Origin: Oculatella sp. LEGE 06141
Lineage (GTDB): Bacteria; Cyanobacteriota; Cyanobacteriia; Elainellales; Elainellaceae
DNA length: 64,000 nt
Direction of reading: 5' to 3'
Assembly (NCBI RefSeq): GCF_015207605.1
Contig: NZ_JADEWO010000002.1
Location: forward strand, 233,024 to 297,023
Under the pieces are notes generated by a model. That model had not been told where the DNA came from. It saw only the letters and a program-made list of their open reading frames with translations, and made no database searches. Below, one piece after another: positions 41,138 through 49,275 of this stretch. Position 1 is the first letter of the stretch; each line of letters opens with the position of its first letter. A program made the translations under genes and the position numbers.

Positions 41138-43960
41138 ATGGTTCAGTCTTCATCTGCCGGGTTGTACGTCAATTCGAGCACCGGCAATGACAATGCTGCT
41201 GGTAACCAAACTAATCCATACAAAACCATTACAAGGGCACTACAGCAAGCCACAACGGGTACAACGATTCAGCTTGGTGCCGGAACGTACGGTATTGGCA
41301 CAGGAGAACGGTTTCCCATCGTTGTACCAGCAGGCGTAACCATTTTGGGGAACGAAGCAACCAAAGGAAGTGGAATTGTTATTGAAGGTAGCGGCGAATA
41401 TGTGAGTCCTACGTTTGCGAGCCAAAACATAACGCTGCGGTTGGAGGATGGAGCCGTCCTGCGAGGTGTGACGGTGACCAATCGTGCCCCAAAGGGAACG
41501 GGGGTCTGGATTGAATCAACGGCTCCTACTGTTAGCAACAACACCCTGGCAAACTGTGGGCGAGAAGGAGTCTTTGCCACGGGCACTGCTAATCCTGAGA
41601 TTTCCGACAACGTGTTTCAACGCAATGCGGCCAGCGGCATGTCTATTGTTCGTAATGCTAAGGGCGAGATCCGGCGCAACACCTGCCAGGGAACAGGATA
41701 TGGCATTGCGATCGGTAATAATGCAGCACCGCTGGTTGTTGACAATCGAGTATTTGAGAGCCGATCTGGGATTGTTATTTCTGGAGCAGCGCGTCCGGTG
41801 TTACGAAATAACGTGCTAGAGAGCAATACCAGTAGTGGATTAGTCATTGAAGGCACAGCCTTGCCTGATATAGGTAGCCCTCAAGATCCAGGGGGCAATG
41901 TGTTTCGTAACAACGCTGAGCTTGATCTGCGAAATGCCACATCTGCCTCGTTGATTTCGGTGGGTAACCAGGTGAATCCAGTCCGGATTCAAGGCAGGGT
42001 GGAACTGGTGGCGAGCCAGGTTGTTGCTCCGCTTCCTGTTCCGGCCAATACTCCAGCACCCGCACCAATCCCCATTCCCACGCCCGCTCCGGTGCCAACC
42101 CCTGTTCCCACTCCGGCACCTGTGCCTGTTTCGGGTGAGGTGAGGCTCAGTGATATTCGGGGGCATTGGGCAGAAGCGTTTATTGCAGGGTTGGTGGAAC
42201 GCAAGATTATTGCCGGATTTCCCGACGGTACATTTCAGCCAGAACTGAAGATTACCCGTGCCCAATATGCGGTTGTTTTAGCGAACGCCTTTGATTTGCC
42301 GCTGCGATACACTAACCTCAATTTCCTGGATGTGCCGACTACCTTTTGGGCGAGAGCGGCGATCGCCAAAGCGGGACAAATGGGCTTCATTGCCGGATTT
42401 CCCGATCGCACCTTTCGACCCAACCAAAACTTGACTCGCATCCAGGCCATTGTAGCGCTGGTCAATGGGTTGAACTGGACAGATGGTGATCCCAGCGTCT
42501 TGACCAACTATCGCGACCGGGCTGAGGTGCCGACCTATGCAACTGGCGCAGTGGCGATCGCTACGCAAAAGCGCATCATCGTTAACTATCCCAAACCTGA
42601 CCAGCTAGAGCCATTGCTAGACATCACACGGGCTGGAGTGGCGGCGATCGTTTATCAGGCGTTGGTGGCAACCGGACGGGTGCGGGCGATCGCCTCCTCC
42701 TATGTCGTCATGCCTGACACCACCATTCCCTCCTTTACAGATGTCCAGGGACATTGGGCAGAAGCCTTCATTCGCGGCTTGACCAGCCAGGGGCTAATGA
42801 GCGGCTTTGCCGATGGGTCGTTCAAGCCCGATATTGGCATGAGCCGGGCCCAGTTTGCTGCCGTACTGGCCAGCACGTTTAACCCCGCTCCCAAACGTCC
42901 GGCCACCACCTTTAACGATGTGCCCGACCAATTTTGGGCGGCTCCTGCGATTCAACGGGTGTATCGGGGTGGGTTGCTGTCCGGGTTCAATGATGGGGCG
43001 TTTCGTCCCGACGAAAGCGTTTCCCGACTTCAGATCATCATGTCGCTAGTGAATGCGCTGCCGCCGTTGCCTGCGGCTGATCCCTCGGTTCTCAGTACCT
43101 ATCAGGACGCAAACGCCATTCCTGAAAGTGTTCGTAGTGCGGTGGCCAACGCGACGGCGCAAAGGATGGTGGTCAACTATCCTCAGGTGCGGCAGTTGGC
43201 TCCTAACCGAGGCGCAACCCGCTCGGAGGTGGCTGCAATGGTGTATCAGGCATTAGTATATGCAGCGCGATCGCCTGCTATCCCCTCAGCCTATGTGGTT
43301 GACCCCAACCCAACGTCTGCTCAATCTGTTCCTGCCCCTGCCCCTGCTCCTGCCCCTGCTCCACCCACGTCAGGCCAGCCTCCAGCCAGCCCAACCCCGG
43401 CAAGCCGCTCGACTGCGGTAATTGTGATTGATCCGGGGCATGGCGGAACGGACACAGGTGCCCCTGGAATTGGCGGCGTTTTGGAAAAAGACATTATTTT
43501 CCCGATCGCGCAGGAAGTGTCTCTTGCTTTACAGCAGCAAGGGTTGCGAGTGGTTATGACGCGAGAAGACGATCGCAAGTTAACGCTGGCCGAGCGGGTA
43601 CAAACGGCAGAAACCGCCAGAGCAACCCTGTTTGTGAGTATTCATGCCAACTCAGCAGGACTCGATCGCCCTCAGATCAACGGGTTAGAAACCTATCACT
43701 ATCCCAACTCGACCCGTAGCGCCAATCTAGCGCGTGCCATTCATAGCAATGTTCTTCAGGCGGTAGATGTGGTCGATCGGGGTATAAGGCAGGCCAACTT
43801 TTATGTGCTGAGGTATACCTCAATGCCAGCGGCGTTAGTTGAAATTGGATTTGTGACCGGGCAACAAGATGCCGCCAATTTAGCCAAACCCGACTACCGC
43901 AGCAACATCGCTAGCGGCATTGCTAGTGGCATTGTGGCTTATGTGCAGCAGACGACTTGA
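41138..43960 (+). CDS. modular beta-helix / six-SLH-unit / N-acetylmuramoyl-L-alanine amidase protein
   Basis: A 940-residue protein; ATG 41138 has GGGAGGAAAG immediately upstream. Order: DUF1565-type right-handed beta-helix (about 5-300, GLYVNSSTGNDNAAGNQTNP); a Pro/Ala/Val linker; SLH units at about 335-515 and again at about 530-715 (each block has DIRGHWAEAFI- or DVQGHWAEAFI-type starts and ends with a VVNYP/IVNYP unit); a second Pro/Ala linker; Amidase_3 domain (765-935) with zinc ligands in DPGHGG (His768), Glu in GGVLEKD, SIHANS, and catalytic Glu in LVEIGF. It should bind the cell wall and cut peptidoglycan. No signal peptide is visible at the N-terminus, which is odd. Confidence 0.9.
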   Translation: MVQSSSAGLYVNSSTGNDNAAGNQTNPYKTITRALQQATTGTTIQLGAGTYGIGTGERFPIVVPAGVTILGNEATKGSGIVIEGSGEYVSPTFASQNITLRLEDGAVLRGVTVTNRAPKGTGVWIESTAPTVSNNTLANCGREGVFATGTANPEISDNVFQRNAASGMSIVRNAKGEIRRNTCQGTGYGIAIGNNAAPLVVDNRVFESRSGIVISGAARPVLRNNVLESNTSSGLVIEGTALPDIGSPQDPGGNVFRNNAELDLRNATSASLISVGNQVNPVRIQGRVELVASQVVAPLPVPANTPAPAPIPIPTPAPVPTPVPTPAPVPVSGEVRLSDIRGHWAEAFIAGLVERKIIAGFPDGTFQPELKITRAQYAVVLANAFDLPLRYTNLNFLDVPTTFWARAAIAKAGQMGFIAGFPDRTFRPNQNLTRIQAIVALVNGLNWTDGDPSVLTNYRDRAEVPTYATGAVAIATQKRIIVNYPKPDQLEPLLDITRAGVAAIVYQALVATGRVRAIASSYVVMPDTTIPSFTDVQGHWAEAFIRGLTSQGLMSGFADGSFKPDIGMSRAQFAAVLASTFNPAPKRPATTFNDVPDQFWAAPAIQRVYRGGLLSGFNDGAFRPDESVSRLQIIMSLVNALPPLPAADPSVLSTYQDANAIPESVRSAVANATAQRMVVNYPQVRQLAPNRGATRSEVAAMVYQALVYAARSPAIPSAYVVDPNPTSAQSVPAPAPAPAPAPPTSGQPPASPTPASRSTAVIVIDPGHGGTDTGAPGIGGVLEKDIIFPIAQEVSLALQQQGLRVVMTREDDRKLTLAERVQTAETARATLFVSIHANSAGLDRPQINGLETYHYPNSTRSANLARAIHSNVLQAVDVVDRGIRQANFYVLRYTSMPAALVEIGFVTGQQDAANLAKPDYRSNIASGIASGIVAYVQQTT

Positions 43961-44096
43961 GGGTGAGCCAGGGCGATCGACACAGTGATTTTTCTGCCCT
44001 GCGGTGAGACTGTCCGCGCCGCAGGTCGGAAAGATGAGAAAATACGATCTTAAGCTCGACTTAAGCTTTCAAGACGCAATAGCGGGACAGAATCCT

Positions 44097-44432
44097 ATGG
44101 CTGAAATTCAATTTACGAGAGGCGTTACTGAAGATGTTATTCCTGATGTGCGATTGACTCGCTCCAAAGATGGGACAAACGGCACAGCGACGTTTTATTT
44201 TCAAAATCCACGCGCACTGGATAACGATCGCACCGATGAAATTACCGGAATGTATCTGATCGATGAGGAAGGCGAATTAGAAACACGGGAAGTCAAAGCT
44301 AAGTTTGTGAATGGTCAACCCGACGCATTAGAAGCTTTGTATGTGATCAAGAGCGTTGATCAGTGGGATCGCTTCATGCGATTTATGGAACGCTACTCCG
44401 AAGAAAACGGGTTGGGTTTTAACAAGGCATAG
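44097..44432 (+). CDS. psb28: photosystem II assembly protein Psb28
   Basis: A small soluble protein that binds the CP47 side of photosystem II assembly intermediates and also affects chlorophyll synthesis. 111 residues from ATG 44097 ([20 protein letters not shown]), the family start and length. Also diagnostic are [26 protein letters not shown] and [16 protein letters not shown]. The open frame from 44004 is not part of the protein. Confidence 0.97.
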   Translation: MAEIQFTRGVTEDVIPDVRLTRSKDGTNGTATFYFQNPRALDNDRTDEITGMYLIDEEGELETREVKAKFVNGQPDALEALYVIKSVDQWDRFMRFMERYSEENGLGFNKA

Positions 44433-44450
44433 TTGTCCTGGCAGCACTGT

Positions 44451-44963
44451 ATGACCCACCAACCGCATCCCGATCCACGCCCTGCTGCTCTCTGCTGTGC
44501 CGTGATTACGGTCAGTGATACCCGTTCTCCAGAGACCGATCGCAGCGGCCAGTTGATTCAGCAACTCCTCCAGGAGTGTGGGCATCACATTGGTGCCTAT
44601 GCCCTCATCAAAGATGAGCCAACTCAGATCCAACATCAGTTAACGACTCTGTGCCAGCGATCGGATTTGGATGCGGTGATTTTAAACGGGGGCACTGGCA
44701 TTGCCCCAAGAGACACCACATACGATGCGATCGAGCAATTGTTAGAAAAGGTATTGCCCGGATTTGGTGAACTGTTTCGCTGGCTCAGCTATCAAGAAAT
44801 TGGCTCACGCGCCCTGGCATCACGCGCTGTTGCGGGTGTGTATCGCTCTAAGCTGGTGTTTTCTTTGCCGGGGTCAAGTAATGCGGTACGTTTAGCCCTA
44901 GAAAAGCTAATTCTGCCAGAGTTAACGCATCTGGTCGGGCAGCTTAAGCCCCCATCTGATTGA
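44451..44963 (+). CDS. moaB: molybdenum cofactor biosynthesis protein MoaB/Mog family
   Basis: Molybdopterin-binding (MoCF) fold, which adenylates molybdopterin in cofactor synthesis. 170 residues from ATG 44451; the frame also opens at TTG 44433. Motifs are AVITVSDTRSPETDRSGQ, LNGGTGIAPRDTTYDA and GSRALASRAVAGVYRSKLVFSLPGS. It starts 19 bases after psb28 ends, so they may be co-transcribed, though their functions are unrelated. Confidence 0.92.
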   Translation: MTHQPHPDPRPAALCCAVITVSDTRSPETDRSGQLIQQLLQECGHHIGAYALIKDEPTQIQHQLTTLCQRSDLDAVILNGGTGIAPRDTTYDAIEQLLEKVLPGFGELFRWLSYQEIGSRALASRAVAGVYRSKLVFSLPGSSNAVRLALEKLILPELTHLVGQLKPPSD

Positions 44964-45044
44964 ACAATGGCGATCGCGTTGTGGCACAAACAGTAGCGTC
45001 TAGCCGTTTATGTCACGCTCAAAGCCGTGCCGCATTACTGCAAC

Positions 45045-46985
45045 TTAAGGCTGTAGTTCGGCCAACTCTAGCCAGCGTTCGGTACCCAGTTCGATCGCTT
45101 CGTTTAACTCGGCCAACCGTTCAGACAACTTTTGCACTTCGGTAAACCCAGACGGCGGATTGCTATACAACGTCTTTTCTAAAGCTTCTTTTTCGGCTTC
45201 CATTTGCGGAATTTGAGTTTCTAGCTGTTCTAGCTCACGCTTCTCCTTAAACGAAAGCTTGCGCGGTTTAGATAACGATCGCGGTTTGGGTGGCGCATCT
45301 ATCACAGCAGATGAAGCCGTTCCGTTGGGCGGCTGCGGTTTTGCGGTTTCTGCGGCTTGGCTAGAGGAAGCGGCCTCTTCTCTAAAGTCCAGGTACACCG
45401 AGTAATTACCAGGATATTGGCGAATGGTGCCGCCATCTTCCAGGGCAAAAATGGCTTCTACTGTGCGATCGAGGAAGTAGCGATCGTGCGATACCACAAT
45501 GACGGTGCCGTTAAACTCTTCCAAATATTCTTCTAATACGGAGAGGGTTTGCACATCCAAATCGTTGGTTGGCTCATCCAGAATCAGGACGTTAGGCGCA
45601 CTCATCAACACGCGCAGCAAAAACAGCCTGCGCCGTTCGCCACCAGACAGCTTGTGAATTGGGATGTATTGCTGCCCGCCTAAAAACAGAAACCGTTCCA
45701 GCATTTGCGACGCGCTGATCAAAACCCCGTCTGCGGTTTTGACAAATTCGCCCACTTCCTTGATGTAGTCGATCACCCGCTGGTTTTCATCAAGAGCATC
45801 CAGTAACTCTTCGGAATGCTGGTCGAAATAACCAATATGAATCGTCGTACCAATTTCAACGGTGCCAGAGTCAGGCTGAACCCGCCCGGTAATCATATCC
45901 ATCAACGTAGACTTACCAGCACCATTGCCGCCAATAATGCCAACCCGGTCATCCGGATTGAAGTTATAGGTAAAGTTGTTGATTAGCGTGCGCCCATCGT
46001 AGGCTTTGGTGACGTTAGTGAGTTCAATCACCTTTTTGCCAATGCGCCGTCCTGGTGTAGAAATCTCTACTTTTCCTTGGGCTTGCTTAAACTCCTGCCC
46101 CTGCATTTCGTGAACGCGCTGAATGCGTGCCTTTTGCTTGGTGCTGCGGGCTTTTGGCCCTCGCCTTAGCCATTCCAATTCACGCCGCAACACACCAGCA
46201 TGTTTGCGCTGGCTGCTAAGGGCAGATTCTTCGGCCAGTGCCTTCTTTTCGAGGTAGTAGGAATAGTTGCCAGCGTAGGTGTACAGGTCGCCGCGATCGA
46301 TCTCAATAATGCGATTGGTAACGCGATCGAGAAAGTAGCGATCGTGCGTAATCAGCAGCAGCGTACCGCGATAGCGGCTAAGATACTCTTGCAGCCACTC
46401 CACCGACACGGCATCCAGATGGTTGGTTGGCTCATCCATCAACAGCACATCGGGTTCTGATAGCAACGCCGTCGCTAAAGCAATGCGCTTGCGATAGCCT
46501 CCCGAAAGGTTGCCAATGCGGGCATCAAAGTCTTCAATTCCCAGCTTCGAGAGAATAATCTTGGCGTTGGTTTCCAGTTCCCATGCGCCCGTTGCCTCCA
46601 TTTGCTGTGTCAACTGAGACAAACGAGACATCAACTGGTCAGCGTTTCCTTTGCCGTGCGCCAGTTTATGCGAAACATCTTCGTACTGTTGCACCAGCGC
46701 CAACTGATCGCCACTGTCAGCAAAGACTTGCTCTAAAACTGTGCGGCTTTCGTCCAGTTCTGGCTGCTGCGGCAGGTAAACGAAGGTGATGTTGGGATTG
46801 ACCAACACCTGTCCACCATCGAGCGGCTCCAGACCAGCGATCATCTTTAGCAAAGTAGACTTGCCGGAACCGTTGGTGCCAATTAGCCCAACTTTGTCGC
46901 CTTCATCCAGGCTAAAGTTCGCATCCTTGAGGATTTCCTTGACACCAAAGTCTTTTTGTACCGATTGCAGCGTGAAGATACTCAA
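45045..46985 (-). CDS. ABC-F family ATPase, Uup/EttA-like
   Basis: A soluble 646-residue protein with two ABC domains and no membrane part. First site: Walker A GTNGSGKST, signature LSGGYRKRIALATALL, Walker B LLMDEPTNHLD. Second: GGNGAGKST, LSGGERRRLFLLRVL, LILDEPTNDLD. The linker between them (LRRGPKARSTKQKARIQRV) and the C-terminal coiled coil (about 565-640, FKEKRELEQLETQIPQME) match Uup-type ABC-F proteins, which act on ribosomes or branched DNA. The exact role is not fixed by sequence. Confidence 0.92.
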   Translation of the reverse strand: MSIFTLQSVQKDFGVKEILKDANFSLDEGDKVGLIGTNGSGKSTLLKMIAGLEPLDGGQVLVNPNITFVYLPQQPELDESRTVLEQVFADSGDQLALVQQYEDVSHKLAHGKGNADQLMSRLSQLTQQMEATGAWELETNAKIILSKLGIEDFDARIGNLSGGYRKRIALATALLSEPDVLLMDEPTNHLDAVSVEWLQEYLSRYRGTLLLITHDRYFLDRVTNRIIEIDRGDLYTYAGNYSYYLEKKALAEESALSSQRKHAGVLRRELEWLRRGPKARSTKQKARIQRVHEMQGQEFKQAQGKVEISTPGRRIGKKVIELTNVTKAYDGRTLINNFTYNFNPDDRVGIIGGNGAGKSTLMDMITGRVQPDSGTVEIGTTIHIGYFDQHSEELLDALDENQRVIDYIKEVGEFVKTADGVLISASQMLERFLFLGGQQYIPIHKLSGGERRRLFLLRVLMSAPNVLILDEPTNDLDVQTLSVLEEYLEEFNGTVIVVSHDRYFLDRTVEAIFALEDGGTIRQYPGNYSVYLDFREEAASSSQAAETAKPQPPNGTASSAVIDAPPKPRSLSKPRKLSFKEKRELEQLETQIPQMEAEKEALEKTLYSNPPSGFTEVQKLSERLAELNEAIELGTERWLELAELQP

Positions 46986-47307
46986 AGGTACGTGCCCAAT
47001 TGCAGGTTTATCAGTAATTTAGTCTAGCGCTGGTTGGGCTAAACCTGTTGAAACGGTAACTCGTCGCTTACTATTTCAACCCTAATTTTCAGGATTGTAA
47101 ATGGGAGAAGGTTATAAACGGAGGTTGAGGATGTTTAGAAGGTGCGGATTGCGTTGAACCGTCCCTTTCCTGGCTTGCCGCAAGTGCTAAGCCCTCAATG
47201 CTGAGGAACTTTGAAGGTGCGGACGTTCCTTAGCATTGGGGGGGCGGAGCGAATTCGTGCCGTGATTCCGCGATGGCCGGATGGCAACGCTAGGTTGGCA
47301 CAGGTGC
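46986..47307. other. 322-base intergenic region with a dispersed-repeat copy
   Basis: No gene is supported. It contains copy A of the three-copy repeat family (47129-47238). Confidence 0.6.
47129..47238 (+). repeat. dispersed intergenic repeat, copy A
   Basis: Begins ggatgtttagaaggtgc and includes cctggcttgccgcaagtgct. It aligns with 55351 and 62706. It ends in an inverted repeat, CAATGCTGAGGAAC (47196-47209) against 47225-47238, with 13 of 14 pairs. Possibly a non-autonomous mobile element or transcribed spacer repeat. Confidence 0.7.
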
Positions 47308-47691
47308 CTAACCCGCTTTTTGTTCGTAATAGCTGGAAATGTGTTCGTAGACTTCATCCGGGAACTGTAAGTCTTTGTAGACGTTACATGTATCTGGATC
47401 GTCAGGGGTAGGGCAAATGGCGAAGTCTTGCTGGTGTTGCCATTCTAGAATGCGATCGCGCTTGGGTGGGTTGTACTCTTTGCCCTCTACCTGCCGCACT
47501 AATGATTTGGCTTCGGCCTCGTCACAGTCAGAGTCTTTTTGCAGATAGCCGATCAGCTCATCCTCATCCATAAAATGACGGGCGATCATGGCAAATACTA
47601 GTCTGCCGTAATGCCCGATGTCCTGCCCATCATCCAGCGCATCTAACAGATGCGCCATCATATCGCTTTTTCTTAAATCTTCGACTGCCAT
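47308..47691 (-). CDS. conserved cyanobacterial protein of unknown function
   Basis: A soluble acidic 127-residue protein. It has AHLLDALDDGQDIGHYGRLV, then MIARHFMDEDELIGYLQKD, a helical acid-rich region, and the conserved end RILEWQHQQDFAICP, ending with PDTCNVYKDLQFPDEVYEHI. I recall close homologues across cyanobacteria and no assigned function. Two Cys in the C-terminal third could matter. No membrane segment. Confidence 0.8.
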   Translation of the reverse strand: MAVEDLRKSDMMAHLLDALDDGQDIGHYGRLVFAMIARHFMDEDELIGYLQKDSDCDEAEAKSLVRQVEGKEYNPPKRDRILEWQHQQDFAICPTPDDPDTCNVYKDLQFPDEVYEHISSYYEQKAG

Positions 47692-47846
47692 GAGAATTAG
47701 CGCTTGTGATAAGTTTGTTTTCCTACACAGCCTTTGCGCTGATTTTGCGATGCATGCCGCAAAAGCTGTGTTCTTTCTCTTATAAAGCGGTTAATCACGA
47801 ATAGCGTCTATCTTTGGAAGCTTTCTGATGGTACAAATTTACTACT

Positions 47847-48635
47847 TTAGAGGGGCAGCACCACTGTTAAGTGTGACCAGCGATCGCGCAAAACGCCAGC
47901 CAGCGCACGCAAACCCCATTCTTCGCTTCGCTGATGTCCAACTACCGCAACGCTCATGCCAGTCTCCTGCACCGCTGGCTCGGCTGGTGTTCTAAACTGC
48001 CCGGTGATGTACAGCTCTGCGCCTCGTTGAGCCGCTTCCCGTACCAAAGCGTCGGTCATAGCACCCACCACAGCAACGCGGGAAGGAGGTTGCTCCGACG
48101 GATTTTGAATCGATTCTAGGCCGCCAAAAATATCCGCCAGTTGCGTGTAGTAGCGGTTTCTCAAAGACATGCTGCGATCGCCCTGCTGCGGTAAAACCGT
48201 GCCAACCATGCCGATCGTTCGTCCTGCTTTTTCGCCCATTGGCTCCAGGTTTGTCAGGTTGAGCGCCACTGCCAGCCTGGGATTGAACCCCAGCGTTAAT
48301 CTCTCGTCGAAGCCCAAATGGTAGGCAATGATACCCAAATCGGCAGGGAGCTGATCCAGTTGCAGCATCCAGGGACGATGTAAAAACAGAGCGTCGAGCC
48401 GTTCAGCGATCGCCCATTCGCTCAGGTTAGCCCAGGGTTCCAGCACCAATCCCAGGCGCTGAATCGGACGAGACGAAGGGCGGTAGATGCCGCCAGGCTC
48501 GTCTTTGGCAAATTGATGCTGAACAAAAAAGGCATTCAGGAAATGGGTTAGATCATCCAGATTAATCACGGAAGGCTGGATAGAGGAACGCTGCTGGAGT
48601 TGTTCTAAACCAGACTCGCTGCTGTTATTTGCCAT
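47847..48635 (-). CDS. Nif3-like dinuclear metal-centre protein
   Basis: NIF3/DUF34 family, 262 residues. Typical are the N-terminal LDALFLHRPWML and IIAYHLGFDERLTLGFNPRLA, and the C-terminal VAVVGAMTDALVREAAQRGAELYITGQF, followed by VAVVGHQRSEEWGLRAL, which holds metal-ligand His/Glu. Family members bind two metals and were once annotated as GTP cyclohydrolase; the substrate is still unclear. The first ~30 residues are probably disordered. Confidence 0.85.
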   Translation of the reverse strand: MANNSSESGLEQLQQRSSIQPSVINLDDLTHFLNAFFVQHQFAKDEPGGIYRPSSRPIQRLGLVLEPWANLSEWAIAERLDALFLHRPWMLQLDQLPADLGIIAYHLGFDERLTLGFNPRLAVALNLTNLEPMGEKAGRTIGMVGTVLPQQGDRSMSLRNRYYTQLADIFGGLESIQNPSEQPPSRVAVVGAMTDALVREAAQRGAELYITGQFRTPAEPAVQETGMSVAVVGHQRSEEWGLRALAGVLRDRWSHLTVVLPL

Positions 48636-48768
48636 GATCTAACCCCTTGGTTTCATCCTAAAGATTGCTTAATATGCAATGCGGGTCATGTAATGTAATG
48701 TAGACCGAAGCACTGACGAAGCCCTAAAAGAACGTTCACGGGCGACGCCATTTTGAAGGACGTAGTTT

Positions 48769-49107
48769 ATGACTTCTAACGATTGGCAACAGCGAATCAA
48801 CCCTATTTTGAGTGCTATTGCAGCGGTTCAAATGCGTACATCAGGTATCCCCTTTGAGACGTTTCAATCTAACGAAACAGTTGCAAAAGCAACACTGTAT
48901 GATTTTCTAGTGATTAGTGCTGCTGCTCAAAGTGTTCCGGCTGAATTCCGTTCTCGCCACACTCAGGTGCCCTGGCAACTCATGCAGGATTTGAGAAGGG
49001 TTGTTGCCTACGACCATACAACGAATTTAGAGTTCGTTTGGCGAACGATTCAAAACGATTTTCCGGTCATTGCGGCACAGGTACAGGGGTTGCTGCAAGT
49101 TCAGTAG
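48769..49107 (+). CDS. degenerate HepT-like (DUF86) protein without a partner
   Basis: A 112-residue helical protein. The layout matches HepT: GIPFETFQSN, then LYDFLVISAAAQSVPAEFRSRHTQVPW, then LEFVWRTIQNDFPVI. In active HepT toxins the RNase motif is R-X4-6-H-X-Y; here the segment reads RRVVAYDHTT, with the X-Y part lost and the alignment shifted. No MntA-type nucleotidyltransferase gene is next to it. It is 168 bases upstream of the AAA-like gene on the same strand. Confidence 0.7.
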   Translation: MTSNDWQQRINPILSAIAAVQMRTSGIPFETFQSNETVAKATLYDFLVISAAAQSVPAEFRSRHTQVPWQLMQDLRRVVAYDHTTNLEFVWRTIQNDFPVIAAQVQGLLQVQ

Positions 49108-49275
49108 TGCCTCGGGCATCTCAGGCATTAGTGGCAATGGGCGATCGCCAACCTCTATCGTCTTAGCCGTAAATCTGATCCAGGCAAACCGTTTAACTAT
49201 CACAACTCATGAATGTGTGGACGGTGAGGCAAGGTCTGCGGCAACAATAGAATAGTCCATTCATGGCTGACCGCA

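Noticed and set aside
41840..42265. 141-residue minus-strand frame rich in Gly, Trp and Arg
   Set aside because: Shadow of the Pro/Ala linker region of the amidase gene.
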